Origin: Bacillus rhizoplanae
GTDB taxonomy: Bacteria > Bacillota > Bacilli > Bacillales > Bacillaceae_G
Direction: 5' to 3'
DNA length: 64,000 nucleotides
Assembly (NCBI RefSeq): GCF_917563915.1
Contig: NZ_CAKJTI010000007.1
Coordinates: 120,600-184,599 of the forward strand
The translations under genes and the position numbers were made by a program. Shown here piece by piece: positions 28,359 through 37,504 of the stretch; within the stretch, counting starts at the first letter, position 1; each line of letters starts with the position of its first letter. Under the pieces are notes generated by a model. The model saw nothing but the letters and a program-made list of their open reading frames with translations, was not told the DNA's origin and did not search any database.

Positions 28359-28532
28359 TTAATGTGTTGGTGGATAGCCATTATTTATAAAGGTCATGAC
28401 TGTAAACCAACCGAAAACAAGTGCAGTTGCAACGGAAAAACCTCCAGCAAGAAGGTTCTTATCTCGCAACGTTTTAAGAGAAGAGTATACACCTAACAGA
28501 GTGACTAACGCAAAAATAATAACAAGACCCAT
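28359..28532 (-). CDS. small membrane protein YqgW-like (DUF2759)
   Basis: 57-aa protein with two TM segments (residues ~1-15 and ~30-50), sequence MGLVIIFALVTLLGVYSS ... ending NNGYPPTH. The ATG has a strong GAGGGGG ribosome site. Size, hydropathy and position (after glcK, before yqgX) fit B. subtilis YqgW/DUF2759. Function is unknown. Confidence 0.8.
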   Translation of the reverse strand: MGLVIIFALVTLLGVYSSLKTLRDKNLLAGGFSVATALVFGWFTVMTFINNGYPPTH

Positions 28533-28694
28533 ACATATCCCCCTCTACTCTCTCATTTTTGCTTGAGTTTTTGTAATATTTTTTCAATTTTATTGTACAT
28601 GTTTTCCATATTGTTGTCGAGGTATCGTTTCTTTTCTTATGAGAAGAAAATGTTGTATGATGAAAATGAGTGTAACGACTGGAGGAGATTAAGA

Positions 28695-29324
28695 GTGAAT
28701 TGGATTCAAATGCCGTTAGGCCCACTGCAAACAAATGCGTATATTTTAAGTAATGATCAAAAAGAATGTATTATTTTTGATCCAGGTAGTGAAGGAGAAA
28801 AACTTGTAAATTATGTAAAGAAAGAACAGTTAAAGCCATTAGCTATTTTATTAACACACGCACATTTCGATCACATTGGTGCGGTAGATGAAGTACGTAC
28901 TGCTTTTCAAATTCCGGTTTATGTTCATCAAGAGGAGGCTGATTGGCTAGGAGATGCTACTTGTAATGGCTCGCAAATTTTTATGATGAATCGTAGTATT
29001 ACGGCAAAACCTGCGGACCACATCATCGAGGAAGAAGGAGTATTAACAATTGGTTCGTTTTCATTTGATATGTATGAAACACCAGGTCATTCACCAGGAA
29101 GTATTTCGTACTATTGCAAAGAAGCAAATGCTGTATTCTCCGGTGATGTTTTATTTCAAATGAGCATTGGCCGTACTGATTTACCAGGAGGCAGTTTCCA
29201 AGAATTAATCATGAGTATTGAAGATAAGTTATTTGTACTGCCGGATGATACAAAAGTGTTATGTGGACATGGCCCAGAAACAACAATTGGTTTTGAAAAA
29301 GAAAATAATCCATTTTTACAATAA
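28695..29324 (+). CDS. metallo-beta-lactamase fold hydrolase YqgX
   Basis: 209-aa glyoxalase-II-like hydrolase. Zinc motifs THAHFDHIG, ETPGHSPGS, FSGDVLF and LCGHGPET are complete. GTG 28695 follows GGAGGAG and gives the family start VNWIQMPLGPLQTNAYIL. It lies 11 nt before the next gene. Related to YqgX (BshB-independent glyoxalase/bacillithiol-related hydrolases); substrate is not certain. Confidence 0.88.
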   Translation: MNWIQMPLGPLQTNAYILSNDQKECIIFDPGSEGEKLVNYVKKEQLKPLAILLTHAHFDHIGAVDEVRTAFQIPVYVHQEEADWLGDATCNGSQIFMMNRSITAKPADHIIEEEGVLTIGSFSFDMYETPGHSPGSISYYCKEANAVFSGDVLFQMSIGRTDLPGGSFQELIMSIEDKLFVLPDDTKVLCGHGPETTIGFEKENNPFLQ

Positions 29325-29335
29325 GGGGTACGAGG

Positions 29336-30451
29336 ATGGAACACGTTCTAAAACAAGCAATGGAAAAAGAAATAGATCAGTCTATTTCTTATAGTACATA
29401 TATGAGCCTTGCATTATATGACGTAAACAATGGCTATTATATGAAAGAACGTGAAAAAATCGGAAGGCAAGGAGATTTTTTTACAAGCAGTAATGTGTCT
29501 TCTGTTTATGCAAAAACATTTGCTCATTTTTTTATTCAGCTTGTGAAAACAGGAGTTGTTTCACCGCATATATGTGAAATTGGTGGGGGAACAGGAAGAT
29601 TTGCATATGACATGTTACAAGAGTGGCAAACGATATCTCCTGATACGTTTGGAAATATGCAATACTCAATTATAGAGGTGAGTCCGTTTCATAGAGAGTT
29701 GCAGAAACAACAACTTATTTCTTTTTCAAATGTTTCGCAATATGCATCCTATGAGGAATTGGGAGCCTCCTTTACAGGAATTGTTTTTTCAAATGAGTTG
29801 TTTGACGCGTTTCCTGTAGAAGTGATAGAGAAACGAGAAAGAATGTTATATGAAGTACGTGTAAAGTATAACAGTGAAGGTAGACTTGTTGAAGTATTGC
29901 GACCACTGGATAGTGAAATTGTTATAAAGTATTTGCAAAGACATCAAATTTCACTTTATGAAGGACAACGATTTGAAGTACCGTTACAAATGAATGATTA
30001 TGTAAAACAGCTGACAAGTTGGCTGCAAGAAGGATTGCTTATAACGATAGATTATGGTTATACAAATGAAGAATGGGCGCATCCAGCTCATCGTGAAGGA
30101 AGCATGCGAAGCTATTATAGGCATCAAATGATTCCTGATCCTCTTCAATTTCCAGGAGAGATGGATATAACAACTCATATTCATTGGGATACATTGAAGA
30201 CAGTTGGAGAAGAGACAGGCTTACAAACAGTATGGCATACGAAGCAAAGAGAATTTTTGCTAGCTGCAGGTATTTTAGAACAGCTTGTAAATCATGAAGA
30301 TCGTAATCCGTTTTCTGATAAGCAAAAGAAAAATCGTGCGATTCGTTCTATGATTTTACAAGGTGGTATGGGTGATGCTTTTGATGTTGTGATTCAGCAA
30401 AAGGGGATTCCGTGTTTAAACTTAGAGCATTATCTACATATTTTTTTATAA
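29336..30451 (+). CDS. MidA-like SAM-dependent methyltransferase (COG1565)
   Basis: 371-aa protein of the NDUFAF7/MidA family (Methyltransf_28). The N-terminus ISYSTYMSLALYDVNNGYYM and GRQGDFFTSSNVS are diagnostic; the SAM motif is EIGGGTGRFAYDML; VFSNELFDAFPVE follows. In mitochondria the family methylates an arginine of complex I subunit NDUFS2; the bacterial substrate is unknown. Likely co-transcribed with yqgX. Confidence 0.88.
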   Translation: MEHVLKQAMEKEIDQSISYSTYMSLALYDVNNGYYMKEREKIGRQGDFFTSSNVSSVYAKTFAHFFIQLVKTGVVSPHICEIGGGTGRFAYDMLQEWQTISPDTFGNMQYSIIEVSPFHRELQKQQLISFSNVSQYASYEELGASFTGIVFSNELFDAFPVEVIEKRERMLYEVRVKYNSEGRLVEVLRPLDSEIVIKYLQRHQISLYEGQRFEVPLQMNDYVKQLTSWLQEGLLITIDYGYTNEEWAHPAHREGSMRSYYRHQMIPDPLQFPGEMDITTHIHWDTLKTVGEETGLQTVWHTKQREFLLAAGILEQLVNHEDRNPFSDKQKKNRAIRSMILQGGMGDAFDVVIQQKGIPCLNLEHYLHIFL

Positions 30452-30487
30452 AACAAGGCGCAGAGTAAAACTCTGCGCCTTGTTTTG
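30450..30487. terminator. terminator after midA-like gene
   Basis: 16-bp perfect stem AAAACAAGGCGCAGAG/CTCTGCGCCTTGTTTT with TAAAA loop. Confidence 0.93.
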
Positions 30488-30609
30488 TAGGTTAATACGA
30501 CGTTTTGTTTAGGATTATGTAGTATTTATATTTTTTCTCATGATATATATTTATATTAAAGATATGAGATTAAAAATATACAATACACCCTGTTTTTATT
30601 TAAATACCC

Positions 30610-30900
30610 CTAACCTAGTAATACGCGAACTAATTGAATAATCGTTTCATTTTCTACTTTGTAGTAAATTTCTAGCCCTTTTCTTTCGCTCGAAACAATC
30701 TTAGCACTTTTTAATTTTGCTAAATGTTGGGAAATTGTAGATTGGGGCATGTTTAAACCTGTATACATTGTAGAAACGTTACTTGGACCTCGTTCAATCA
30801 ATCCTTTTACAATACATAAACGAACTGGATGAGCAAGTACTTTCAATAATTCTGCATTATTTTCATACAATTCTAATTCCTTTTGAAAGGTTTCTAACAT
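30610..30900 (-). CDS. ArsR-family transcriptional regulator
   Basis: 96-aa winged-helix repressor: ELLKVLAHPVRLCIVKGLIERG, recognition helix MPQSTISQHLAKLK and wing VSSERKGLEIYYKV. No obvious SmtB/ArsR metal cluster is seen apart from C in RLCIV. The start at 30900 has GGAGGTG 10 nt upstream; the ATG at 30918 lacks a ribosome site. Ligand and targets are unknown. Confidence 0.85.
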   Translation of the reverse strand: MLETFQKELELYENNAELLKVLAHPVRLCIVKGLIERGPSNVSTMYTGLNMPQSTISQHLAKLKSAKIVSSERKGLEIYYKVENETIIQLVRVLLG

Positions 30901-31254
30901 ATTCTTTTCCACCTCCATGCGTGCTGTTATACCATAATATACATAACAAAATTTTAAAGCAAAGAAAACAGTTGTTGCAAAAAAAATGCCCTAAAGTAAA
31001 GAAACTGTAAGAAAAGAGAACATGGTGTAAATAAACTAGATAATTTTGGACGTTTTTCCAATGAGGTAAATCAAGGTTTGTAGATTGAAATAACAGGTAT
31101 TTTCGTTCTTAATAAAAAACGTTTTCATTTATGTCACAATTTTACCATATTTTATGTTTCTTTCAATAATAAAAATGAAAATTTTTGGAATAATTAGAAA
31201 AGGAGTTATATATATCAATCTAGAAATTAATAAGGATGGAAAGAAGGGATAGTC
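30901..31254. other. 354-bp intergenic region
   Basis: AT-rich divergent promoter region between the ArsR gene and the MBL gene. Ribosome sites for both neighbours are visible at the edges. No ORF, repeat or hairpin terminator was recognised. Confidence 0.6.
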
Positions 31255-32100
31255 ATGAGGATAGAATTTTTAGGAACAGGCGGTGCCACACCGATTCCGA
31301 GACCAGGGAGTTATAGCAAAGTAAGCAAAGAGGCGAGGGGAAAAGGTTTACCATATAGTAGAATGGGGCCAAGTGTTTTTATTCACGATCTTCATTTAGT
31401 AATTGATACACCAGAAGAAATACGATTGCAATTAGAGAGATCTCACATTTCAAAAGTAGAAGCCGGGATTTACTCACATTGGCATCCTGATCATACGATG
31501 GGCCGGAGAATTTGGGAAACGATTGCGTTTGAAACGAACAAAGCTTGGGCTACTACTGTGTATGTACCAGAGCAAGTAGCAGAGGATATGAAAAAATTTC
31601 TAGGATCGTGGGATCATCTGCAATTTATGCAGCAACAAGGATGGATTGATTTAATCGTATTACGAGATGAGCAATCTTTCGTGAAAAATAAAGTGAAAGT
31701 TACTCCGTTTCGTTTACATGAACAATATGTGTATGCGTTTTTATTAGAAGAAAAAGAAAAGCGAGTATTGATTGCAATGGATGAATTATATAAATGGGAA
31801 CCGCCCGCTCACCTAATTGGTAATTTAGATGTAGCTATTTTGCCGATGGGAATCGTCGAGTTTGATTGGAATACGAAAGAGCAAATAAGAGACCGTGCTT
31901 TGATTGAACGCATACGAGAGGCAACGTTTGAAGATACGCTAGAAGTAGCGAAGCAATTACAAGCAAAGCATACAATTATTACGCACATTGAAGAAGTAGA
32001 TAATCTTGGATATGACGAACTGAAAGAAATCGAAGCTGAATTGCGGGCAGAAGGCATGAATATTACGTTTGCTTACGATATGATGCAAATTGAAGTGTAA
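31255..32100 (+). CDS. metallo-beta-lactamase fold protein (PhnP-like)
   Basis: 281-aa MBL-fold hydrolase: [13 protein letters not shown] start, metal motif [17 protein letters not shown] and THIEEVD near the C-terminus. The order resembles PhnP/RNase Z-like phosphodiesterases. It is a probable single gene with AGAAGGG before the ATG. The actual substrate cannot be told from sequence. Confidence 0.8.
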   Translation: MRIEFLGTGGATPIPRPGSYSKVSKEARGKGLPYSRMGPSVFIHDLHLVIDTPEEIRLQLERSHISKVEAGIYSHWHPDHTMGRRIWETIAFETNKAWATTVYVPEQVAEDMKKFLGSWDHLQFMQQQGWIDLIVLRDEQSFVKNKVKVTPFRLHEQYVYAFLLEEKEKRVLIAMDELYKWEPPAHLIGNLDVAILPMGIVEFDWNTKEQIRDRALIERIREATFEDTLEVAKQLQAKHTIITHIEEVDNLGYDELKEIEAELRAEGMNITFAYDMMQIEV

Positions 32101-32155
32101 TCATTTTAAAATTGATATGATATTCGGGATGGAAAACAAAAAAGAGGGAATTTTC

Positions 32156-32578
32156 ATGCAAATATTCCAACAATGGAATCAAGAAGATAATGATTATATT
32201 AGACGAAAAGTTATAGAATACAATGCTTCACAACTGCCAGATGAAATAAAAACTCCTCTTGAAAATGTAAGCTTTATGGTAAAAGATGAAGAGGGAAATA
32301 TAGTAGGCGGCATAACAGGAACAATATTTTGGTATCACATGCATATTGATTTCCTTTGGATAGAAGACAAATTACGTCATCAAGGATATGGGACTAAATT
32401 ACTACATAAGATTGAGAAGATTGCAAAAGAAAAGAAATGTAGACTCATTATGCTTGATACTTTTAGTTTTCAAGCTCCTGAATTCTATAAGAGACATGGC
32501 TATAAGGAATTCGGTCTCCTTAAGGATCGCCCGAAAGGATTCAGCCAACACTTTTTAGAAAAAAGGTTAGAAGTGTAA
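32156..32578 (+). CDS. GNAT-family acetyltransferase
   Basis: 140-aa GNAT: motif [22 protein letters not shown] binds acetyl-CoA (R/Q-x-x-G-x-G/A form RHQGYG), followed by [23 protein letters not shown] 32156 follows AGAGGG; an upstream extension overlapping the MBL gene is not family-like. Substrate is unknown. Confidence 0.85.
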   Translation: MQIFQQWNQEDNDYIRRKVIEYNASQLPDEIKTPLENVSFMVKDEEGNIVGGITGTIFWYHMHIDFLWIEDKLRHQGYGTKLLHKIEKIAKEKKCRLIMLDTFSFQAPEFYKRHGYKEFGLLKDRPKGFSQHFLEKRLEV

Positions 32579-32601
32579 CTTCCGATAACGAGAGATATGT
32601 G

Positions 32602-32635
32602 AAAAAGTTCCTTCAATCTTCTGAAGGAACTTTTT
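32602..32635 (+). terminator. terminator after GNAT gene
   Basis: AAAAAGTTCCTTCA/TGAAGGAACTTTTT stem. Confidence 0.85.
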
Positions 32636-32819
32636 GAGGTTTTTAGATACAGTGCCTGTCGATCCAATATGGTAATTTTACCAGAATCTCATATGAAACA
32701 CTTTTTAGTCTATAGCTATTTTTTCACAGATCAATATTTGATTTTATAGTTTAAAACATTTTTTATGAAGCATGAAGGCCTTTTGTATAATCACTATTAA
32801 TATTTATATAGGTTCCTCA

Positions 32820-33983
32820 TTAAGAAATAACAACTTCTTCTACATACGTAAGCGCATGCTCAAAGTCCGTAATTAAATCATCCGCATTTTCTAATCCAAC
32901 AGATAAGCGCAGCAGTGAATTTGAAATCCCTCGTTTTTCGCGTTCTTCTTGTGACATAGCAGCGTGCGACATTTTTGCTGGATATGAAAGAATTGATTCA
33001 ACAGCTCCTAAACTAACGGCGAATACCGGGAGTTGAATGTGAGCTAAAAATTGTCGTAATGCATTTTCAGATTCTAGTGTAAAGGAAAGGACTGCTCCTG
33101 CTGATTTTGCCTGAACGTGCTGCGTTTTATATCCCGCGTGAGACGGTAATCCAGGATAATAGATATCTTTAATTTTCGGATGCCTTTGCAAATGATATGC
33201 AATTTTTTCAGTGCTTCGTGAAGAGTGTTCTAAGCGAACGTTTAATGTTTTTAAGCCGCGTAGGACGAGGGAACAATCTTGCGGTCCTAATATGGCACCA
33301 AAAGCATTTTGTAAAAAACTAACTTTTTTTGCAAGTTCTTCACCTTTTACAACTGCCAACCCTGCGGTAACATCGCTATGGCCTGCAATAAATTTTGTTG
33401 CGCTATGGAGAACGATATCAGCCCCAAGTTCTAACGGTTGTTGAAATAGCGGTGTTAAAAATGTATTATCAACAAAAGTGAGCGCCCCAACAGATTTAGC
33501 AAGCTCACAAACGGCTTTAATATCTGTCACTTTTAATAATGGATTTGATGGTGTTTCAACATAAAAAACTTTTGTATTCGGCTGAATCTTTCGTTCTACT
33601 TCTTCTAAATTCGTCATGTCAACGAATGTGTGAGAAACGCCGTAACGAGAGAGAACTTCAGTTACAATTCGATATGTACCTCCATATACGTCTTCAGAAA
33701 TAAGAACATGATCTCCTTGTGATAAAAGAAGAAAAGTTGTTGAAATAGCAGCCATGCCAGATGAGAAGGCAAACCCTTTGCTTCCACCTTCTAGTAAAGC
33801 AATCATTTCCTCAAGAGCTTCGCGCGTTGGATTTCCAGAGCGACTATAATCATATTTTCCAAATGTATCTACATCAAATTGATGAAATGTGGATGTGTTA
33901 TAAACAGGAACATTGACAGCTCCTGTTTGTTTGTCATGCTTAAAACGATTATGAAGTAAAAGCGTATCTAGTGAATAACTCAT
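32820..33983 (-). CDS. metC: cystathionine beta-lyase MetC
   Basis: 387-aa PLP enzyme of the Cys/Met metabolism family. The PLP lysine is in SATKFIAGHSD; YDYSRSGNPTR and ETPSNPLL are also present. It most resembles B. subtilis MetC (yjcJ), which cleaves cystathionine to homocysteine. Its ATG overlaps the metI stop by 4 nt. Co-transcribed behind the SAM-I riboswitch at 35168-35282. Confidence 0.92.
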   Translation of the reverse strand: MSYSLDTLLLHNRFKHDKQTGAVNVPVYNTSTFHQFDVDTFGKYDYSRSGNPTREALEEMIALLEGGSKGFAFSSGMAAISTTFLLLSQGDHVLISEDVYGGTYRIVTEVLSRYGVSHTFVDMTNLEEVERKIQPNTKVFYVETPSNPLLKVTDIKAVCELAKSVGALTFVDNTFLTPLFQQPLELGADIVLHSATKFIAGHSDVTAGLAVVKGEELAKKVSFLQNAFGAILGPQDCSLVLRGLKTLNVRLEHSSRSTEKIAYHLQRHPKIKDIYYPGLPSHAGYKTQHVQAKSAGAVLSFTLESENALRQFLAHIQLPVFAVSLGAVESILSYPAKMSHAAMSQEEREKRGISNSLLRLSVGLENADDLITDFEHALTYVEEVVIS

Positions 33984-35092
33984 ATTCTCACTCCTTCTTT
34001 TACTTGTTTGAGTGCTTGCTGTAAGTCTTGAATTAAATCATCTTGATTCTCAATTCCTACGGAAAAACGGAGCAGACGATTACAAACGCCGCGGGCAGTG
34101 CGAATATCTTCTGGTATATCGGCATGTGTTTGTGTTGCTGGGTATGTAATGAAGCTTTCTACGCCGCCAAGACTTTCTGCAAACGTAATAAGAGAAAGAG
34201 ATTGTAAGAACGGATCAATCCATGCTTCTTTCTTCAGTTTAAAAGAGATCATACCGCCTTTTCCCGGATAAAACACATCGGTTATAGATTCTTCCCCTTG
34301 TAAATAGGCAACAATTGCTTTTGCGTTTTCTTCATGCTGCCTCATACGAAGCGCTAATGTTTTCATACCGCGTATTAAAAGCCAAGAATCAAATGGACTT
34401 AACACAGCTCCAGATGCATTATGATAGTGAGCGAGTTCCTCGCATAACTTTGCACCTTTAGCAACGACAAGTCCGCTTAATACATCGTTATGACCACCTA
34501 AATACTTTGTAGCACTATGCAGGACAATGTCAGCCCCGGTTGTTAATGGTTGTTGTAAATACGGTGTGTAGAATGTGTTATCAACAATAAGTAACAAGTT
34601 ATGACGTTTTGCAACGGTAGCAACTGCTGCGATGTCCGTTACTTGCATAAGCGGGTTTGTTGGTGTTTCTATGAAAATTGCTTTTGTATTTGGTGAAATT
34701 ATTTTTTCAATTTCTTGTATATGCTGCGTATCTACGTATCTACATCGAACATCCCATTTTTGTTCGTGCTCTGTAAATAAACGATATGTTCCGCCGTATA
34801 AATCTTCAGATACAATAAGTTCGTCACCAGACCGGAATAGTGAAAGGACAAGAAGAACAGCAGCCATTCCTGAGCTACAGGCATAGCCTTGCTCTCCTTG
34901 CTCTAAGTCAGCGATTGCGCGCTCTAATAGAAGACGTGTTGGGTTTCCTGTTCGGGAATAATCAAATCCTGTTGACTGTCCAATTCCTTCGTGGCGGTAC
35001 GCAGTGGAGAAGTAAACGGGTGGATTGACTGTTCCTGTTGTTGTTTCACTGCGATTTCCAATTTGGGCAAGCTTCGTTTCAATTGTAGACAT
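33980..35092 (-). CDS. metI: cystathionine gamma-synthase / O-acetylhomoserine thiolyase MetI
   Basis: 370-aa PLP enzyme, paralogue of the next gene. PLP lysine in SATKYLGGHND; FDYSRTGNPTR and ETPTNPLM. In B. subtilis MetI uses O-acetylhomoserine with cysteine or sulfide. First gene of metIC; the ATG follows GAGGA and lies just downstream of the riboswitch terminator. Confidence 0.92.
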   Translation of the reverse strand: MSTIETKLAQIGNRSETTTGTVNPPVYFSTAYRHEGIGQSTGFDYSRTGNPTRLLLERAIADLEQGEQGYACSSGMAAVLLVLSLFRSGDELIVSEDLYGGTYRLFTEHEQKWDVRCRYVDTQHIQEIEKIISPNTKAIFIETPTNPLMQVTDIAAVATVAKRHNLLLIVDNTFYTPYLQQPLTTGADIVLHSATKYLGGHNDVLSGLVVAKGAKLCEELAHYHNASGAVLSPFDSWLLIRGMKTLALRMRQHEENAKAIVAYLQGEESITDVFYPGKGGMISFKLKKEAWIDPFLQSLSLITFAESLGGVESFITYPATQTHADIPEDIRTARGVCNRLLRFSVGIENQDDLIQDLQQALKQVKEGVRI

Positions 35093-35113
35093 AATAGAAT
35101 TCCTCCTTATACA

Positions 35114-35282
35114 AAATAAAAAAGCCTTCTAAGAAGAAGGCTTATATATGACGAATATAGTCTTCTTCTTATCTGTCAAATCATTTCTCAATTTGCTGGA
35201 ATTAGCACCTTATTAACAAATAAAAGCTTGTTAATGGTTGCTGAGGCGTCAATGGGCCAGTCCCTCGACCTCTCTCGATAAG
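35114..35282 (-). promoter_or_regulatory. SAM-I riboswitch (S box) and terminator of metIC
   Basis: On the minus strand: P1 CTTATC (35277-35282) pairs with GATAAG (35168-35173). Between them are the S-box conserved segments AGAGAGGTCGAGGGACTGGC, GCCTCAGCAACC, AAGGTGCTAATTCCAGCAAA and GACAG. A terminator follows (GCCTTC/GAAGGC with T run at 35114-35143). SAM binding would favour termination and switch off metIC. Confidence 0.95.
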
Positions 35283-35485
35283 AATTCGAAATATGAAGTT
35301 TTTTATTATGTTTTTTACTTTACAACAAATTTAGAAAGAAGCGCAACTATATTTTGAATAATTTTATTTTTCTTTATTTTCGTTGACTTTCTAACTTCAA
35401 CATGCTAAATTAATGAAAAAATTAACAAAGATTGTTAATGAGTGAACGGATGATGTTTACTTTTGGCATTCACAATAGAATGAAA

Positions 35486-35642
35486 CTCTTATCAAGAGTG
35501 GTGGAGGGAAAGGCCCTGTGAAACCCAGCAACCTTCAAACAACATGTTTGAGACGGTGCTAAGACCTGCAGAACAAATTGTTCTGAATGATAAGAGGAGG
35601 ATGAAATGTTGTCCCCCTCTTCATTGAGAAGAGGGGGTTTTT
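35486..35642 (+). promoter_or_regulatory. SAM-I riboswitch (S box) and terminator of yitJ-metH
   Basis: P1 CTCTTATC (35486-35493) pairs with GATAAGAG (35589-35596). Conserved S-box segments AGAGTGGTGGAGGGA, GGCCCTGTGAAACCC, AGCAACCT and ACGGTGCTAAGACCTGC lie between. The terminator is CCCCCTCTTC/GAAGAGGGGG (35613-35637) plus five T. It faces away from the metIC switch; the ~200 bp between the two aptamers should hold both promoters. Confidence 0.95.
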
Positions 35643-35668
35643 ATATTGAAAAGAAGAGAGGGAGATAT

Positions 35669-37504
35669 GTGAAATTACTAGATTTATTGCAACGAGGAAT
35701 TGTTATTGGGGACGGGGCAATGGGAACATTGTTACACTCTCGTGGTTTACAAAGCTGCTTTGAAGAATTGAATTTATCTGAGCCGGAGCGGATTATTTCG
35801 ATTCATAAACAATATGTTGCAGCCGGAGCAGATGTTATTCAAACAAATACATACGGAGCAAATGAAGGAAAACTTCGCATGTATGGACTGGAGGATCGCG
35901 TAAGAAAAATTAATCGTGCCGCTGTAAGACATGCAAAAGCAGCTGTGACAGAAAAGAATGCAATTGTTGGAACAATCGGTGGTATGAAACACATTGGAGC
36001 AGTTACAACGACTGATATGGAACGAGAATTTATGCTCTTAGAGCAAGCAAATGCCTTACTAGAAGAAAATGTTGATGGGCTATTATTAGAAACCTTTTAC
36101 GATGAATTTGAATTGCTTCATGCAGTGAAAGTATTACGAAAGCAAACAAACGTTCCTCTTATTGCACAGCTTGCTCTTCACGAGGCTGGTACAACTCAAA
36201 ACGGAAATAGTGTAGATGGTGTATTGAAGCGGCTTATAGAGTATGGTGCAAACGTAGTCGGATTAAATTGTCAATTAGGGCCGCTTCATATGATTGAATC
36301 TTTTAAAACGATAGCAATTCCTGAATATGGTTATTTATCTGCATATCCAAATGCCGGTCTTCCTAAATATGTAGAAGGTCGTTATGTATATGAAGGAAGC
36401 CCTGCTTATTTTGAAGAGATGGCGCCAGAATTTATTAAGCAAGGAGTTAGGTTACTTGGTGGTTGTTGCGGTACAACCCCTACTCATATCGAAGCAATGA
36501 AGCGGGCACTTGAAAATGAGCGTCCTGTAACTGCTAAAGAAGTTGTAAAGCGTGCAGAAGTAGTAGCAACGAAGCATGTAAATACAGTGGATCGAATTAC
36601 ATTAGCAGAAAAAGCGAAGAAAGAAACGACAGTGATTGTTGAGCTTGATCCGCCAAAAACTTTGGATACGCAACGTTTTTTTGAAGGAGCAAAAGCGTTG
36701 AAGCGTGCGGGAGCAGATGCTATTACGTTAGCAGATAATTCCTTAGCATCACCGCGTGTATCAAATATGGCAATGGGTGCGTTATTAACAAAGCATGATA
36801 TTCCTGTATTGACCCATTTAACGTGTCGTGATCATAATGTGATCGGGCTGCAGTCTCATTTACTTGGATTAGCGGCGCTCGGTATGGAGGAAGTATTGGC
36901 ATTAACAGGGGATCCAGCACGCGTTGGTGATTTTCCGGGTGCAACATCTGTATATGACCTTTCTTCTGTAGAGCTTATTAAAATGATTAAAGAAATGAAC
37001 AATGGGCGTTCTATTTTAGGGAAATCAATTGGAGCAGCTACCCGTTTTTCAGTGGGCGGAGCCTTTAATCCGAATGTAAGACATATAGAAGCAGCTGTAA
37101 AACGCATGGAGAAAAAAATTGCAGCTGGCGCTGAGTATTTTTTAACGCAGCCCATTTATGATGCGGCAGTCATTCGAAACGTATATGAAGCAACGAAGCA
37201 TATCGAGCAGCCGATTTTTATTGGCATTATGCCACTTGTAAGTAAACGAAATGCAGATTTTCTACATTTTGAAGTACCAGGTATTACTCTTCCAGAAGAA
37301 GTGAGAAGGCGTATGGACGGGCATAGAACGTCAGAAGAAGCAGTGGCAGAAGGAATTCTTATATCTCAAGAGTTAATTGATGTTGCGATGGAATTATTTA
37401 ACGGTATTTATTTAATTACACCATTTTTAAAGTACGAAGTGACAGAAGCACTTGTTAGGTATATTCAAGCGAAGAAAGAGCAGAAAGAAGGAATAAATGT
37501 ATGA
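35669..37504 (+). CDS. yitJ: bifunctional homocysteine S-methyltransferase / methylenetetrahydrofolate reductase
   Basis: 611 aa. Residues 1-~300 are a homocysteine methyltransferase (BHMT/MetH-N) domain with zinc motifs GLNCQLGP and GGCCGTTP; ~325-600 are a MetF-type flavin TIM barrel (HLTCRDHN, LALTGDPAR, TQPIYDA). GTG 35669 after GAGGGAG is preferred, because the longer frame would run through the riboswitch terminator. Overlaps metH by 4 nt. Supplies 5-methyl-THF to MetH. Confidence 0.92.
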   Translation: MKLLDLLQRGIVIGDGAMGTLLHSRGLQSCFEELNLSEPERIISIHKQYVAAGADVIQTNTYGANEGKLRMYGLEDRVRKINRAAVRHAKAAVTEKNAIVGTIGGMKHIGAVTTTDMEREFMLLEQANALLEENVDGLLLETFYDEFELLHAVKVLRKQTNVPLIAQLALHEAGTTQNGNSVDGVLKRLIEYGANVVGLNCQLGPLHMIESFKTIAIPEYGYLSAYPNAGLPKYVEGRYVYEGSPAYFEEMAPEFIKQGVRLLGGCCGTTPTHIEAMKRALENERPVTAKEVVKRAEVVATKHVNTVDRITLAEKAKKETTVIVELDPPKTLDTQRFFEGAKALKRAGADAITLADNSLASPRVSNMAMGALLTKHDIPVLTHLTCRDHNVIGLQSHLLGLAALGMEEVLALTGDPARVGDFPGATSVYDLSSVELIKMIKEMNNGRSILGKSIGAATRFSVGGAFNPNVRHIEAAVKRMEKKIAAGAEYFLTQPIYDAAVIRNVYEATKHIEQPIFIGIMPLVSKRNADFLHFEVPGITLPEEVRRRMDGHRTSEEAVAEGILISQELIDVAMELFNGIYLITPFLKYEVTEALVRYIQAKKEQKEGINV

